This document shows, piece after piece, positions 37,690 to 46,789 of a stretch of DNA of 64,000 nt. A program made the position numbers and the translations under genes. The first letter of the stretch is position 1. The number at the start of each line of letters is the position of its first letter. A model generated the notes under the pieces. That model searched no databases. It was not told the DNA's origin and saw nothing but the letters and a program-made list of their open reading frames with translations. Source of the stretch: Isoetes taiwanensis (taxonomy: Eukaryota; Streptophyta; Lycopodiopsida; Isoetales; Isoetaceae); assembly GCA_021234155.1 (NCBI GenBank), contig JAJEKV010000114.1, forward strand, positions 1,501,654-1,565,653. Direction: 5' to 3'.

Positions 37690-38597
37690 GTTTTTTTTTT
37701 TGGAAGGACGTGAGCCTCTTTTTATTGACAAGAACAAAGGCGCAATACACAATGCATAGACATGAATAAAACCCTAGTGGATAGGCTGACCCAACAAGCA
37801 CAAGCACCCCTCTATGCATAAGAAGAACATCATAAATACGTCTGCCAAATTATCTTTTTTTTAGCATCAGCTAGAGATGAACAACGATAAGCTTTAGTGG
37901 TCTTCTGTTGAGCACAATGAAGAAGTTGCTGATCAGAGATATGTGCACCTTGGAAAATACACAAACGTCGCCTCTGCCAGATAGACCACAAAATCCAACT
38001 AGAAGCAAGACGAAATGCCCGCTTATGCAAGCTCGGCCAAACAGGGGGATAAAGTGCAAGTAGGATCTCCTGGCTAGTGAGAGACACCCTGAAAAGAGTG
38101 AACAACCATGCCCAAGCAAGCCGTAGATGATCGCATAAGAAGAAGCAGTGTTCAATAGTCTCAACACGTTGGCCACAGAGAGGGCAACGATCTGACACTC
38201 TAGGGTTCATCTTGTGAACTAAGACATCCACTCGAACACATTTATGGAGAATTTGCCATCGCAGCGCTGACACTTTAGGGTGGAGCAATTTATCCCATGT
38301 CCGCATCCAAACACTTTTCCACTGTGGTTGAGGTTCCTAAAGATGTCAGTGCTGGGATGGGGGGAGAGGCTCACAATCCAAAAGCAGTCTGTACGTGGAA
38401 GAAATAAACTTTTCTGGCTTAACATGTGCATCACATATCCAAATAGGTACATCAGCCTGTGGTTGCTGCACAATGGATGGTAAAAAATCAGCCACCCACG
38501 GCCCAGATTTGTCGATCCCATCTGTATAACAGAAATCTCGTCTGAAAAGCCTCCCATGACAAAAGATGACCAGAATCATACCAAGCTGTGATCGTTA
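37690..38597 (-). mobile_element. LINE C (plant L1-type, zf-RVT) in the palindrome centre
   Basis: A 5'-truncated minus-strand LINE of 0.9 kb whose poly(A) tail is the plus-strand T run at 37,690. The best open part (38,306-37,830, 158 codons) has WDKLLHPKVSALRWQILHKC and the zinc cluster DRCPLCGQRVETIEHCFFLC, then WILWSIWQRRR. Upstream frames (SGHLLSWEAFQ, VPIWICDAHVKPEKF) are shifted. It is related to but distinct from LINE A. Confidence 0.8.
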
Positions 38598-40002
38598 AAG
38601 GAGAATAGTTGCCATTCCTGCAAGCGTCTGCAAGAGCAATGTATGAGTTGATTAGATCGGGAAAGATGAAGCATTTGGTATTCATTTTCAGTGGCTTCCA
38701 TCTGGCAATGTTGACATATTCAGTTTTCATGCTCATAGCTCCATCTGCCTATTTTAATTTTGAAGGAGTATGCACCAATATAAATGGATGCAACTGCTCT
38801 ACTCCTCTTCATGGACAAATATGATAATAGGTACTATTGTGGGCCACGAGCAAGTGTGGCATTAATCTGGCTTTTATAGTGTGTGATGTTGATCTTTTAT
38901 AAAGCATGGCCATCCCAAAGCTTACTAAGCAAGGATATATTGAGATACTGTTTCAAGTGAGTGTGATCTTTATTATGCTGCACCTGTTCACATCCTTGCT
39001 CCTAGACACTCCATCTGGTGAACTAACCTGCATGTTTCTCCTTTCAATAGGGGCTTTAAGACGTTGTGGACCCATGGCCAGTGTGTAGACCAGATTTGAA
39101 AGTTAGGTGTTTTCAATGTTCACCACCTTCTGGCGATACGGTATATGCTACTCTGAAGTGGCACGCTATAGAGGCAAGAATGCAGCAGTTTCTTGAAGGA
39201 GAATTGGTTACAGAACCGTGGACTTCACCACCCCGAGGCCGAAGTTAGAAAGCTTTACGAATGGCAGCCCCTCATACATCGACTCCATATAAAAGAAACC
39301 GTTCCACCAAAGTATTGAACAAGTGTGCTTGATGAGACCAATCATAGAGCTATGTTTTGTGGCAATTATCCCGAATGACATAGAGTGCCATCCAACCCAC
39401 CATTGCTCGTTGTTACATGTGGTAGTAAACTCTACTCCAAGGTATTTTGTATGCTTGTACCACCTCTATATTTTGGCCCCGATAAGTGAAGTGAGGTTGT
39501 CCGTAAGATGATATGAGAAGTACCTTGCTCTTGGCTAAGTTGACCCTCATTCCAATGTCTTGGCAGAAAGTGCTCAATGCATCCAGATGCTATTACATAT
39601 TTGTTGGAATGATAGCTAGCAGGTCCACATGATCTGCATATATCAACTGCATAATGATGTAATCAGTGACTTCTCCTCCATGCAAGGCAAGTCATTCCTC
39701 TCATTCCTCTAGTTGATCAATTAACATAGGGGACAGTTGACAGTTGACATCCTTGGCGCACTCCCACACTTCTGTTGATAGGGTGGCATGATGCACGCTC
39801 CCCAACTGGGACTATTTCATATAGCATATATACTGCATTTTGCAGTTCATGTTGGACACCCAGCTGTAGTAATCTCTCCCATCCACGAAGCAGAAGTGCA
39901 CATCATGTCTTTTATTCCTGCTTTCCTTGAGCAGGATGCACAATGCAAAAATATGATCATATTGGAATGCTTAGGTCTAAAACTGGCATGTCCGAGTGTG
40001 TG

Positions 40003-41039
40003 ACTCTTTTTTTTTTTTTTTTGGAAGAACGTGTTTTACTTCATATTATACACTCAAATATTACAAAGTACTTCCAGAAGTAAGAAATGTCCCTGAAGCA
40101 TCAATCACTTTTATATGATCACTCCATATTGGAATTTTAATACGATCAGGCCAATTGGAGATCTGAAAGCAATTATACAACTTCTTACGAATTTTTTGAA
40201 GCACCATTGAGAAGAAATACGCTTATCATAAAAGACCTTTCTTCGCCTTCGCTTCCATACACTCCATATTAGCCAAGACTTTGCCATGTGAAATGCAATC
40301 CTTTTAGAAGCTGTCCACTGATTTGGATAAATACCCAAAAGAAAGTGCTGACTATCCAAAGATACTCCAAAAAGAGAATGCAGCCAAGACCTAAGACTAC
40401 TCAGCTCTGCACACAAATATAAACAGTGCTCCAATGTTTCAATGCACCGCTCACACATTGGGCAAAGTGGGCTTACTCCCAGCTTAAAGCGATGAACCAT
40501 CTCATTAACTCTCAATGAGCGATGAATCACCTGCCAAAGTAGAACATTTACCTTTGGAGGATTATATTTAGACCAAACAAGGTTCCAGATAGATTGCCAT
40601 TGAGAAGGCAAAGTCTGTAAGTGCCATTTTCGAGAAGGTGATAAAGTACTTGAGGAGGTAAGCAATCTGTAGCATGAACTTACTAGCTTCTTGCCTTCTT
40701 TAATACCTTGAACAAAGTTCCAGCATCTCTTGTTACCCACCTTCTTAATTAGAGGAAGAGCACTTGCTACAAAAGCCCATATACTGATATCTTTATCCAA
40801 CAACCCATATGTCTCCTGAAACCATTGCCAAGGAGCAATGTCAATACCAAAATACCACTGTTCAATAGAAATAATACCTGCTCTCCTCCACCTCGCTTGG
40901 GAATGCGCATGCATAAATTCTACAACTGGGTGTAGTTGTCCATGGGTATACAAAGGCAACCACAGAAAGGGGGAAGATGCCTGGAGACAAGCTTCCCAAT
41001 GTGTGACTCTTGTCGCCTCTGCCCATGATATCAACTGTT
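40003..41039 (-). mobile_element. LINE A, right-arm copy
   Basis: This is the inverted counterpart of the left LINE A, with poly(T) on the plus strand at about 40,006-40,022 and the same GAGTCACACA flanks in reverse complement (39,996-40,006 and about 41,003-41,013). The insertion therefore predates the inverted duplication. Confidence 0.8.
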
Positions 41040-41079
41040 GTTCAAGGATTCCGACAAATAGTTTTGCCAACAAAACCAT
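40111..41079 (-). pseudogene. LINE B RT / LINE A zf-RVT composite frame, right arm
   Basis: An open frame of 322 codons joins two elements. The first 20 or so residues (LLAKLFVGILEQQLISWAEA) are LINE B reverse transcriptase. The rest is the LINE A C-terminus with WSKYNPPKVNVLLWQVIHRS and the zinc cluster SPLCPMCERCIETLEHCLYL, as in plant zf-RVT domains. The fusion arises because LINE A inserted in frame by chance. It is not expected to be a functional protein. Confidence 0.7.
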
Positions 41080-42547
41080 AATTGTGTGGTAAATTGGCAG
41101 GAGAATAGTGATCCCTTACTTTATATATTAGAACTACTCTACTGAGAGTCCATTGCATGGAAAAGCCTTCATAGAAGGCCCTATTGAACAAATGGGCAAT
41201 TTGAGATTCAGCCCATGCATGCAATTTTTTTTGCATTTTGAAGGTCTTCTCTTTCTTGCATTTCTATAAGCTATCGATATTAAGGCCATCATAAGTCTTC
41301 TAAATCACCTGGTCCAAAACTATAAGAGTGCCTTCTAGCATTCTACAAATACTTTATATCATGTACTATTTTTGATAGATTTTTCATGGTTCTGGAGTTT
41401 GTTAAAAATTGTATTCTCATGGGTTCTTTCAAACTCAAAATATTGGCATGTTGGCATTCCTCTAGAGTAAACCACCTAGTTTTGAATTACAATGCATCTA
41501 GTATTTTTGTTCATAACTATAGAACTAATGATGTTAATAATATATTTCCTTGTCTGTTACTTTCTTGATGATTGTCCAAACCATTCATCCAAGGAGAGAG
41601 TGAGCCACTTAGTTGTTTAGAAGAAAGATCAAGCTCTGTAACAACCCAATGTCTAGAAAAAGAAAGTTGTCAATGAGATATGCCTTTCTCCACAAAACTA
41701 AAAACTTACGATTCTGGCGGATAGTAGCTCCCATTATTCTTCGTAACTTGTAGCATAAAAGTTTCCAACAAAGGAGCAAATTCTACAAGCTCCATCTCTT
41801 CAATTCTCTTGTCAAGAGAAAGTCTTGAAAATTCCCTCCACAAATCAAACCGTTTTCGTGCCCACTCTAGAAATACCTCCAACTTCAACTTTCTTCTAAA
41901 GCTCCTCATCGAGCTCAACAAAAGGAATTCTTGCACCATCAGATAACACGGTAGGATTATTTGGAATTGGAACAAGCTTCATTATTCCAGATATGTCCAC
42001 ATCCCTCATACACCATGCAATAGCATCTTCTCCAAACTCACTCACTAAATCTCCCTCAAACTCAGAAAGACCACGACTTGAAGATTCAGAACTAATAAAA
42101 GCTGCAAACTCACTACTAATAGCTGCTGCCTTTCCTTTTCCCTTATCAGCGGGATCTATGTTTTCAGAATTATTGTACTCTTGCATCTCCATCACGTCAT
42201 CATTGATGAGGCAAATAACATCTTTTGCAGAATCTCCATCCGCATTAGAAACTCGAAGCACATCAAGAATGTTTGTGGTATCTTTCAGAACAAAAGCTAG
42301 AAGATCTCCATCAGGATCCAAACAGAATGAAGGCGCATCCATTCCTAAACATCTCCACTCAACAGAACTCAGGTCTTCATGAAGAAAAGCTTCACTTAAA
42401 CTACATAAGAAGAAAATTAAAAGTAGTTCACGATTCTTAGCCATCTCTGACCTCCAACACAACTGAAAACTGGCTGCATGTAGAAAAAAAACAAAGAATA
42501 AGCATTAAGGAAAAGTAAGGAATAAACAGAAGCACAAATCTCTTACT

Positions 42548-43103
42548 AAGATTGCTAGAAATTCGTAGAAGATCGCTAAAAGTCTCACCAAAGAGCCCTA
42601 GCCATATTAGAGGAAGAAAGTTGCCTTTTAACCTAAAGATTTATAAAAAACAAAGCATTTCTAGCGACCTCCCATCTCGAACAGAAGAAAAGCAACCTGC
42701 ATTCATAAAAGAAACGAGATTAATCTTCAATGTGAAGAAAGTTCGTCAAGAAATTACATATAAAGACGAAAATAGAGTAAACATACCAAGATTATCAAAA
42801 AGATTTAAGAATCTCCCAAAAAAGCTCAAGAATCTCCCAAAAAGAACACACTGTCATGCAAAAACACTGGCCAGAACCTTGTTCAGATGAAGAATGCTTG
42901 TAGACGACTAATCAAAGAAGATTCTTCAAAACTAATTCAACTACAAGCAAGAACAGACCCTAGCACCTCCAAAGAACCTTCGAAATCGTCTGGTGCCTTC
43001 ACAGCGCCATCTCTATCATCGAAGAACCTCCTACTGTGTGTTGCGAAGAAAATACTCTGCCATTGCTTGAAACAGGGGAATTTTTGCCACGTCATCTGCC
43101 ACA
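42548..43103. other. 5' flank of recombinase copy N
   Basis: On the minus strand this should hold the promoter and non-coding first exon of copy N, which ends at CAATCTTA before GTAAGA. Plus-strand frames here are Lys-rich and unconvincing. No defined promoter motif could be assigned. Confidence 0.4.
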
Positions 43104-43134
43104 TCAGAAAATAGGACACCTGGACATTCACGTT
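43104..43134. repeat. Possible outer terminal repeat of the recombinase element
   Basis: This 31-bp segment repeats 32,036-32,065 with one gap and one mismatch (shared TCAGAAAATAGGACACCTG). Relative to the two genes, one copy lies 3' of copy P and the other, in opposite sense, lies 5' of copy N, as terminal inverted repeats of one element type would. Confidence 0.6.
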
Positions 43135-43137
43135 AGA

Positions 43138-43258
43138 AGAATGACCCCACGGCTTGAATTCCGTGGGGGAAACATTTGCCGACGCGCAACATTTGCCTCC
43201 GCGCTATCGCGCATCGGCAAATGTTTCCCCCATGGAATTCAAGCCGTGGGGTCATTCT
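43138..43258. repeat. 121-bp foldback (45-bp arms, one mismatch)
   Basis: The arm AGAATGACCCCACGGCTTGA and following bases (43,138-43,182) is the reverse complement of 43,214-43,258 at 44 of 45 positions. The 31-base loop contains CCGCGCTATCGCGC. It is a typical short foldback or MITE-like structure with no coding potential. Confidence 0.9.
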
Positions 43259-43520
43259 CTATACGTAAACCACCAGAAATAAATTGGCCCATAGCTTTTA
43301 TCCATTTTGAAATATTATCTGTTAAATCTCGATTCTGACGAGGAGGAGCATACATGCATGCATGTGCAGTTTTGGACTTTTGATTTAAGTTTTTTATAGC
43401 AGGAGTCTTTTTCAGCTTCTCAAATCGGTGTTTCTTCTTCTTCGTCTCAGCAGTTTTCTTCTCTTTTTTCTCTTGAGCCCAACCTCCCCAGTCCCCTTTT
43501 ATATCCACTATTAAATCCAA
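43239..43520 (-). CDS. Lys-rich open frame, unrecognised
   Basis: 93 codons. The N-terminal part is acidic and Trp-bearing (MDLIVDIKGDWGGWAQEKKE), followed by a basic stretch (KKKKHRFEKLKKTPAIKNLN) and TDNISKWIKAMGQFISGGL. The last codons run into the foldback at 43,258. It may be the remains of an exon, but no family or partner exons are evident. Confidence 0.2.
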   Translation of the reverse strand: MDLIVDIKGDWGGWAQEKKEKKTAETKKKKHRFEKLKKTPAIKNLNQKSKTAHACMYAPPRQNRDLTDNISKWIKAMGQFISGGLRIENDPTA

Positions 43521-43570
43521 GCATTTATACGTGTTACACGACCCCCCAACAACATTTTGGGAACCTAATT

Positions 43571-43658
43571 GAAGTATTATACCAATAATGCTGAAATATT
43601 ATACCAATAACACTGAAGTATAATACCAATAATGCTGAAGTATTGTACCAATAATGCT
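43571..43658. repeat. 22-bp subterminal tandem repeat in the TIR element
   Basis: About four copies of TGAAGTATTATACCAATAATGC, with two more decayed copies near 44,130-44,180 before the other end. Subterminal repeats like these often bind transposase. Confidence 0.85.
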
Positions 43659-43980
43659 ACAATCTACACCAAAAATTCACAACAATAATTCTACGACTAT
43701 TAAATCAGCTCCATTCGGTGGTAGGAGTCATTCATCTCCCATGGCTTATCTGCCTACTCGTCCAGATCACATTGAGGCCATTACTTGCTCCATGAACTAC
43801 AATGATCTTGTTAAATCTGTTATAAGGGGTGTTCACCTTGATCCCTACTTACAATCCAAAGCTAATGGTCGTGAGTATGATTGCCTTAGGTGTCATCGTG
43901 TTGTGATCCACCTTGTTTGGCTTCCTAAGTGCCATACCTATGAGCTGAATGAGACCACCTTAGCAGAGGTTGATGAGTGA
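43654..43980 (+). CDS. Unrecognised ORF inside the TIR element
   Basis: 108 codons. Ser/Asn-rich at first, then MAYLPTRPDHIEAITCSMNY and a Cys pattern REYDCLRCHRVVIHLVWLPK with CHTYELNE. The CxxC...C spacing could suggest a small zinc site. It ends at TGA 43,978. It may be an exon of a cargo or transposase gene. No family recognised. Confidence 0.35.
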   Translation: MLQSTPKIHNNNSTTIKSAPFGGRSHSSPMAYLPTRPDHIEAITCSMNYNDLVKSVIRGVHLDPYLQSKANGREYDCLRCHRVVIHLVWLPKCHTYELNETTLAEVDE

Positions 43981-44231
43981 TCATTGATTGTATGACATCA
44001 ATAATATGTGCACCTAATATGTGTGCATCAGATATAATGATGTATAAGCACCTACTAAAGACAGTAAGGATGTATAAGCATAATGAATATTATCTGATGT
44101 ATCGAACTTGGGTATTAATTGTCCAAAATGCTTAAGTATTATACCAAAATGTTGAAGTATTACATCAAAAATGCGAACTAAATATAGCTATTGATGTATT
44201 ACCATTATAGCAAGAGAAATTACATACATGA

Positions 44232-44651
44232 TTATCGAGAACATGACTGAGATTGAGAGCCTTTAGCTAATGATATGTCCCTCCACATGTCAACAATGTA
44301 TTTTGGTATCTGAATAGTCTTCGGTATTTTGCCATTTGCATCCCATGCATAATGTATAGCATCTAACTTCTCATACCTTGATGGATCTGATGGATTAGAT
44401 CGCCAATCTTTAGTTAAGCAACCTGTATAGTCATGACCAATAGGCATCCACCATGATACATAAATATGACCATAATTGGTAGACTCTGGATCCAAGATGG
44501 CATCTTGTTCTATATAGGTCAACCACATTGGAGTTTCATCGTCTCCAGGTTGGACTAAAACAAATATACCTTTCATAACATGTGCATGAGGATCGAACTC
44601 ATCCATAGGTAACACTGGACGCCCATCTGCTGGCCCACAATAAGAAGGCAA
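44232..44651 (-). CDS. Unrecognised ORF inside the TIR element
   Basis: 139 codons of globular-looking sequence rich in Trp, Tyr and Asp: MKGIFVLVQPGDDETPMWLT, GHIYVSWWMPIGHDYTGCLT and KIPKTIQIPKYIVDMWRDIS. The composition is that of a genuine folded protein rather than chance. The start MPSYCGPADGRPVLPMDEFD is plausible but may be internal to an exon. It resembles C-terminal pieces of uncharacterised transposon-linked plant proteins; no function is assigned. Confidence 0.5.
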   Translation of the reverse strand: MPSYCGPADGRPVLPMDEFDPHAHVMKGIFVLVQPGDDETPMWLTYIEQDAILDPESTNYGHIYVSWWMPIGHDYTGCLTKDWRSNPSDPSRYEKLDAIHYAWDANGKIPKTIQIPKYIVDMWRDISLAKGSQSQSCSR

Positions 44652-44839
44652 AAAGTCGCATTTAATTAAAGTGGGTCAAATCTCAAAATTTGGGACTCAG
44701 ACTAAAAATGAGACTCATACTATTTTTTTTTTTTGAATTGAATGCTTGCATAGAATTTTTTCTTAATAAAAACAACAGTAACATTTACAAAGAACAATCC
44801 GAGAAAAGAAGGGGAGACGGTGGAGAAAGAATGGTAGGA

Positions 44840-44965
44840 AGGAAGGGGAGATGGAAGGGAGGGAGGGAGGCAAAAGAGCAGGGGAGAGGGAGGAGGCAAG
44901 GGAGAGGGAGGGAGGGAGGCAAAAGAGCAGGGGAGAGGGAGGAGGCAAGGGAGAGGTAGTAGAGG
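44840..44965. repeat. G/A-rich tandem repeat (about 54-bp unit, two copies)
   Basis: The unit contains GGGAGGGAGGGAGGCAAAAG and AGCAGGGGAGAGGGAGGAGG, repeated twice. Runs of G on one strand could form G-quadruplexes. Frames across it are low-complexity. Confidence 0.85.
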
Positions 44966-45286
44966 CAAGTCTCAAAAGAAGAAGAGGGGGGGAGGGGGGG
45001 GGGGGGATTAGGTTCCCAAAATGTTGTTGGGGGGTCGTGTAACATAAGATTTTGCAAGGTTAAGGCACGTATTCGTATCTAAAAATGGTATTTTGCTGAC
45101 TCACAAATTTGGGTTTGGTTTGGAATGGTCGAATGGGTTGTATTGATTTTTTTGGGGAAGGCCTAATTTTTACAACTGGAGTCATGCCATTTTTGTTCCT
45201 GTCTGTATTAGGAAAGTGGGGTTCGTGTCGAATTTGGTTGTTAGGGCAGGGCATGGCGGAGTTCTTCTGTGGGCGGCTGCTTGGCG

Positions 45287-46616
45287 ATGGCGGAGTTATT
45301 TTGGCAGGGTTCAGAGGCAACCGACGTGTTCAAATCGATTCTTAGAGCTGTTAATCTGGCAGCAGTAAATATGGATTTAATTTCGGAGGGCACAGATGCA
45401 GAATTCGATGGTGCTCTTGCACAATGTATGCAGGCTCCTTCTGTTGTTGGTGTAATGGCACTGATGGTAAGTCGAAGCTTCATTCATCAAATCTGGTACC
45501 GATTTAATCGGTGGGGTTCAAATCCCCATTCTTGCATGCATTTTCCTTGTTTTGTTCTGCCCTCTTCTGCTCTTTTACAGTGTGTATTTTTAGGCTCCTC
45601 CTATCTTGCTTAGGCGAAGCATCAGGGGATGGGGTTTTGTGGGCAGGGTTCAACTCCCCGTGCTCCGTGATGTTGTTTGTTTGTTTGTTCTTGTGGGCAG
45701 CATGACAGGCGCTGCTGGGAAGCTTAGTTATCGGGTGGAATGGAGCTGCTGTAGCTCTGCAGTTGCTCTGCAGTTTGTGAACAGAGTGAGTTTCTGTAAA
45801 TTTCGTTGCAAGTGAGACAGTTGTGCAGAGTATTGCTTCATAGCAGGCATGGTGCTTTAACTGTATATGTGCAAGACAGGTTTAGTTGTTTGTTGCTTGT
45901 CTGTATGTACGCATTTGACTTGAATCGAATACTTTCTCATGCACCTTAGGGTGACGTGGAAATGGGGTTTTGACCCAATCTTGACTTGGGTTGGACGGCT
46001 GTGGTTTTGGGGCAGGGCATATCCTTGGGTATATGCCCTGTTTCGATGGCTAGGATAGAGCGATTATAGGATAGAGCGATTATAGGATGGGGGAGAAAGC
46101 AAAGGGGCAAAGGGGGAGAGGGAGGGGCAAAGGGGGGCAAGGTCTTCCCCTCCCCCCCCAAAGTATTAATTATTAATATATAATTAATAATTAATTAAAC
46201 TAACTAAATAATTAATTAAATAATAAATTAAATTAATTTAATGACTAAGTTAAATAATAATCCTTGGCATGCCCAAATACACAATTAAGCCCAAATACAA
46301 CACAACACACAACACAAGTGCCTCCATTCTCGACTCGGTAGTCGAGAATGAAGCATCCCTTCATCAATAGGAAGAAATGGTCATGCAGCTGCTCTTGATT
46401 TTTTCAGAAACAAAGACCCAATTCAGGCGAAAAGTGAGAGCATTCAGAAGCTTGTATGCATAGCAAGAACATCTGACACTTCTTTGGCAATGCAAGAGGC
46501 CACCATGGCTCTGCTGGGCAGTATAGAAGCAAGCGAAGGTCATTTCCGTTTGTCAGATGTAGCAGAAGGCAAAAAGAAAGGCGATTCTTCATCTTCTACT
46601 CCGTGCTTGGACAACT
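45287..46616 (+). CDS. Candidate two-exon host gene, unrecognised
   Basis: Exon 1 (45,287-45,466) reads MAELFWQGSEATDVFKSILR, then AVNLAAVNMDLISEGTD, and ends at ACTGATG|GTAAGT, a strong 5' splice site. A 3' site ATTCAG|GCG at 46,426 joins in phase to exon 2: AKSESIQKLVCIARTSDTSL, then MQEATMALLGSIEASEGHF. The joined frame stays open and helical, like an armadillo-type or coiled adaptor protein, though I cannot name it. The end of exon 2 is unclear beyond about 46,616. The intron holds a 578-bp tRNA-like repeat. An earlier ATG at 45,253 is out of frame. Confidence 0.45.
45511..46088 (+). mobile_element. tRNA-like SINE candidate, copy 1 (578 bp)
   Basis: The same 578 bp occurs at 61,133-61,710 with few differences. 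It begins with a perfect tRNA T-arm look-alike (TGGGGTTCAAATCCCCA; B-box GGTTCAAATCC). A second B-box (GGTTCAACTCC, 45,647-45,657) lies 136 bp on, with an A-box-like TTGCTTAGGCG 42 bp before it. The 3' end has AGAGCGATTATAGGAT repeated. A polymerase III promoter and SINE identity are inference. Confidence 0.55.
46089..46360. other. AT-rich intron sequence
   Basis: A poly-C/G patch is followed by repeated TTAATTAA-type sequence. No feature recognised; it would lie in the intron of the candidate host gene. Confidence 0.4.
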
Positions 46617-46789
46617 CCGACAAATTGCAAAGCTCGAAAGAGCGGATTTGCTGGCCAAAATCTGCGTCAAATATTCATATTCAAAGCCACATCTTCCACA
46701 TCAAACACAAACAGAAACAAAAATCCAAAACCGGAAGCAGATTTAAGCTCCATACCGAGCTCAAAACTGGAGGCCGCTGCAGCTGCAGC

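Larger units (their letters stand above)
38598..41240 (-). mobile_element. LINE family B, right-arm copy, 3'-truncated
   Basis: This is the reverse-complement copy of the left LINE B, from its RT region (41,236) to the C-terminal segment MKTEYVNIARWKPLKMN, cut at 38,598. It lacks the 3' tail present in the left copy. LINE A interrupts it as in the left arm. Confidence 0.75.
38598..41692 (-). repeat. Right arm of 3.1-kb inverted repeat
   Basis: The reverse-complement partner of 34,276-37,364. It ends internally at TAAAGGAGAATAGTTGCC (38,598), where the left arm has the complementary GGCAACTATTCTCCTTTA. The right arm keeps longer open frames than the left (for example 322 codons at 41,079-40,111), so the left arm has decayed faster or carries sequence errors. 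Confidence 0.9.
32838..42547 (-). pseudogene. Crypton/DUF3504-type tyrosine recombinase, copy N (interrupted by a 7.4-kb insertion in its first coding intron)
   Basis: This copy keeps the 5' end missing from copy P. It has a short 5' intron (42,546-42,474; GTAAGA to CATGCAG), then the start MAKNRELLLIFFLCSLSEAF (A at 42,444), exon to 41,710, intron 41,709-34,213, exon from 34,212, and a C-terminus ending RELGDFMQQFMKKD at 32,892. The catalytic region is open for 359 codons (34,223-33,144), reading through the small second intron. NGEEHLEYNERLSKN, absent from copy P, matches the DUF3504 pattern. The HxxR box is KSGR and the next His is Gln (TGQRT); the candidate nucleophile is YNRY. Exon 1 has a small deletion and frameshift near 41,880, and the tail has one near 33,110. 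Confidence 0.75.
43532..45044. mobile_element. 1.5-kb element with perfect 38-bp terminal inverted repeats
   Basis: The left end (43,532-43,569) starts TGTTACACGACCCCCCAACA and is the exact reverse complement of 45,007-45,044. Inside are a 22-bp subterminal tandem repeat, two unrecognised ORFs on opposite strands (43,654-43,980 and 44,651-44,232) and a GA-rich repeat. No transposase was recognised and no clear target duplication was found. It is probably a DNA transposon, likely non-autonomous, of unknown superfamily. Confidence 0.75.

Noticed and set aside
40111-41079. Functional novel protein of 322 codons
   Set aside because: It is a chance in-frame junction of LINE B and LINE A sequence, shown by the target-site duplication at the boundary.
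43532-45044. hAT, CACTA or Mutator assignment of the TIR element
   Set aside because: The TIR start TGTTACACG fits none of the usual ends and no target duplication of the right length was found.
45511-45528. A true tRNA gene at the T-arm-like sequence
   Set aside because: Only the T-arm fold is present. No acceptor stem, D-arm or anticodon arm could be assembled around it.
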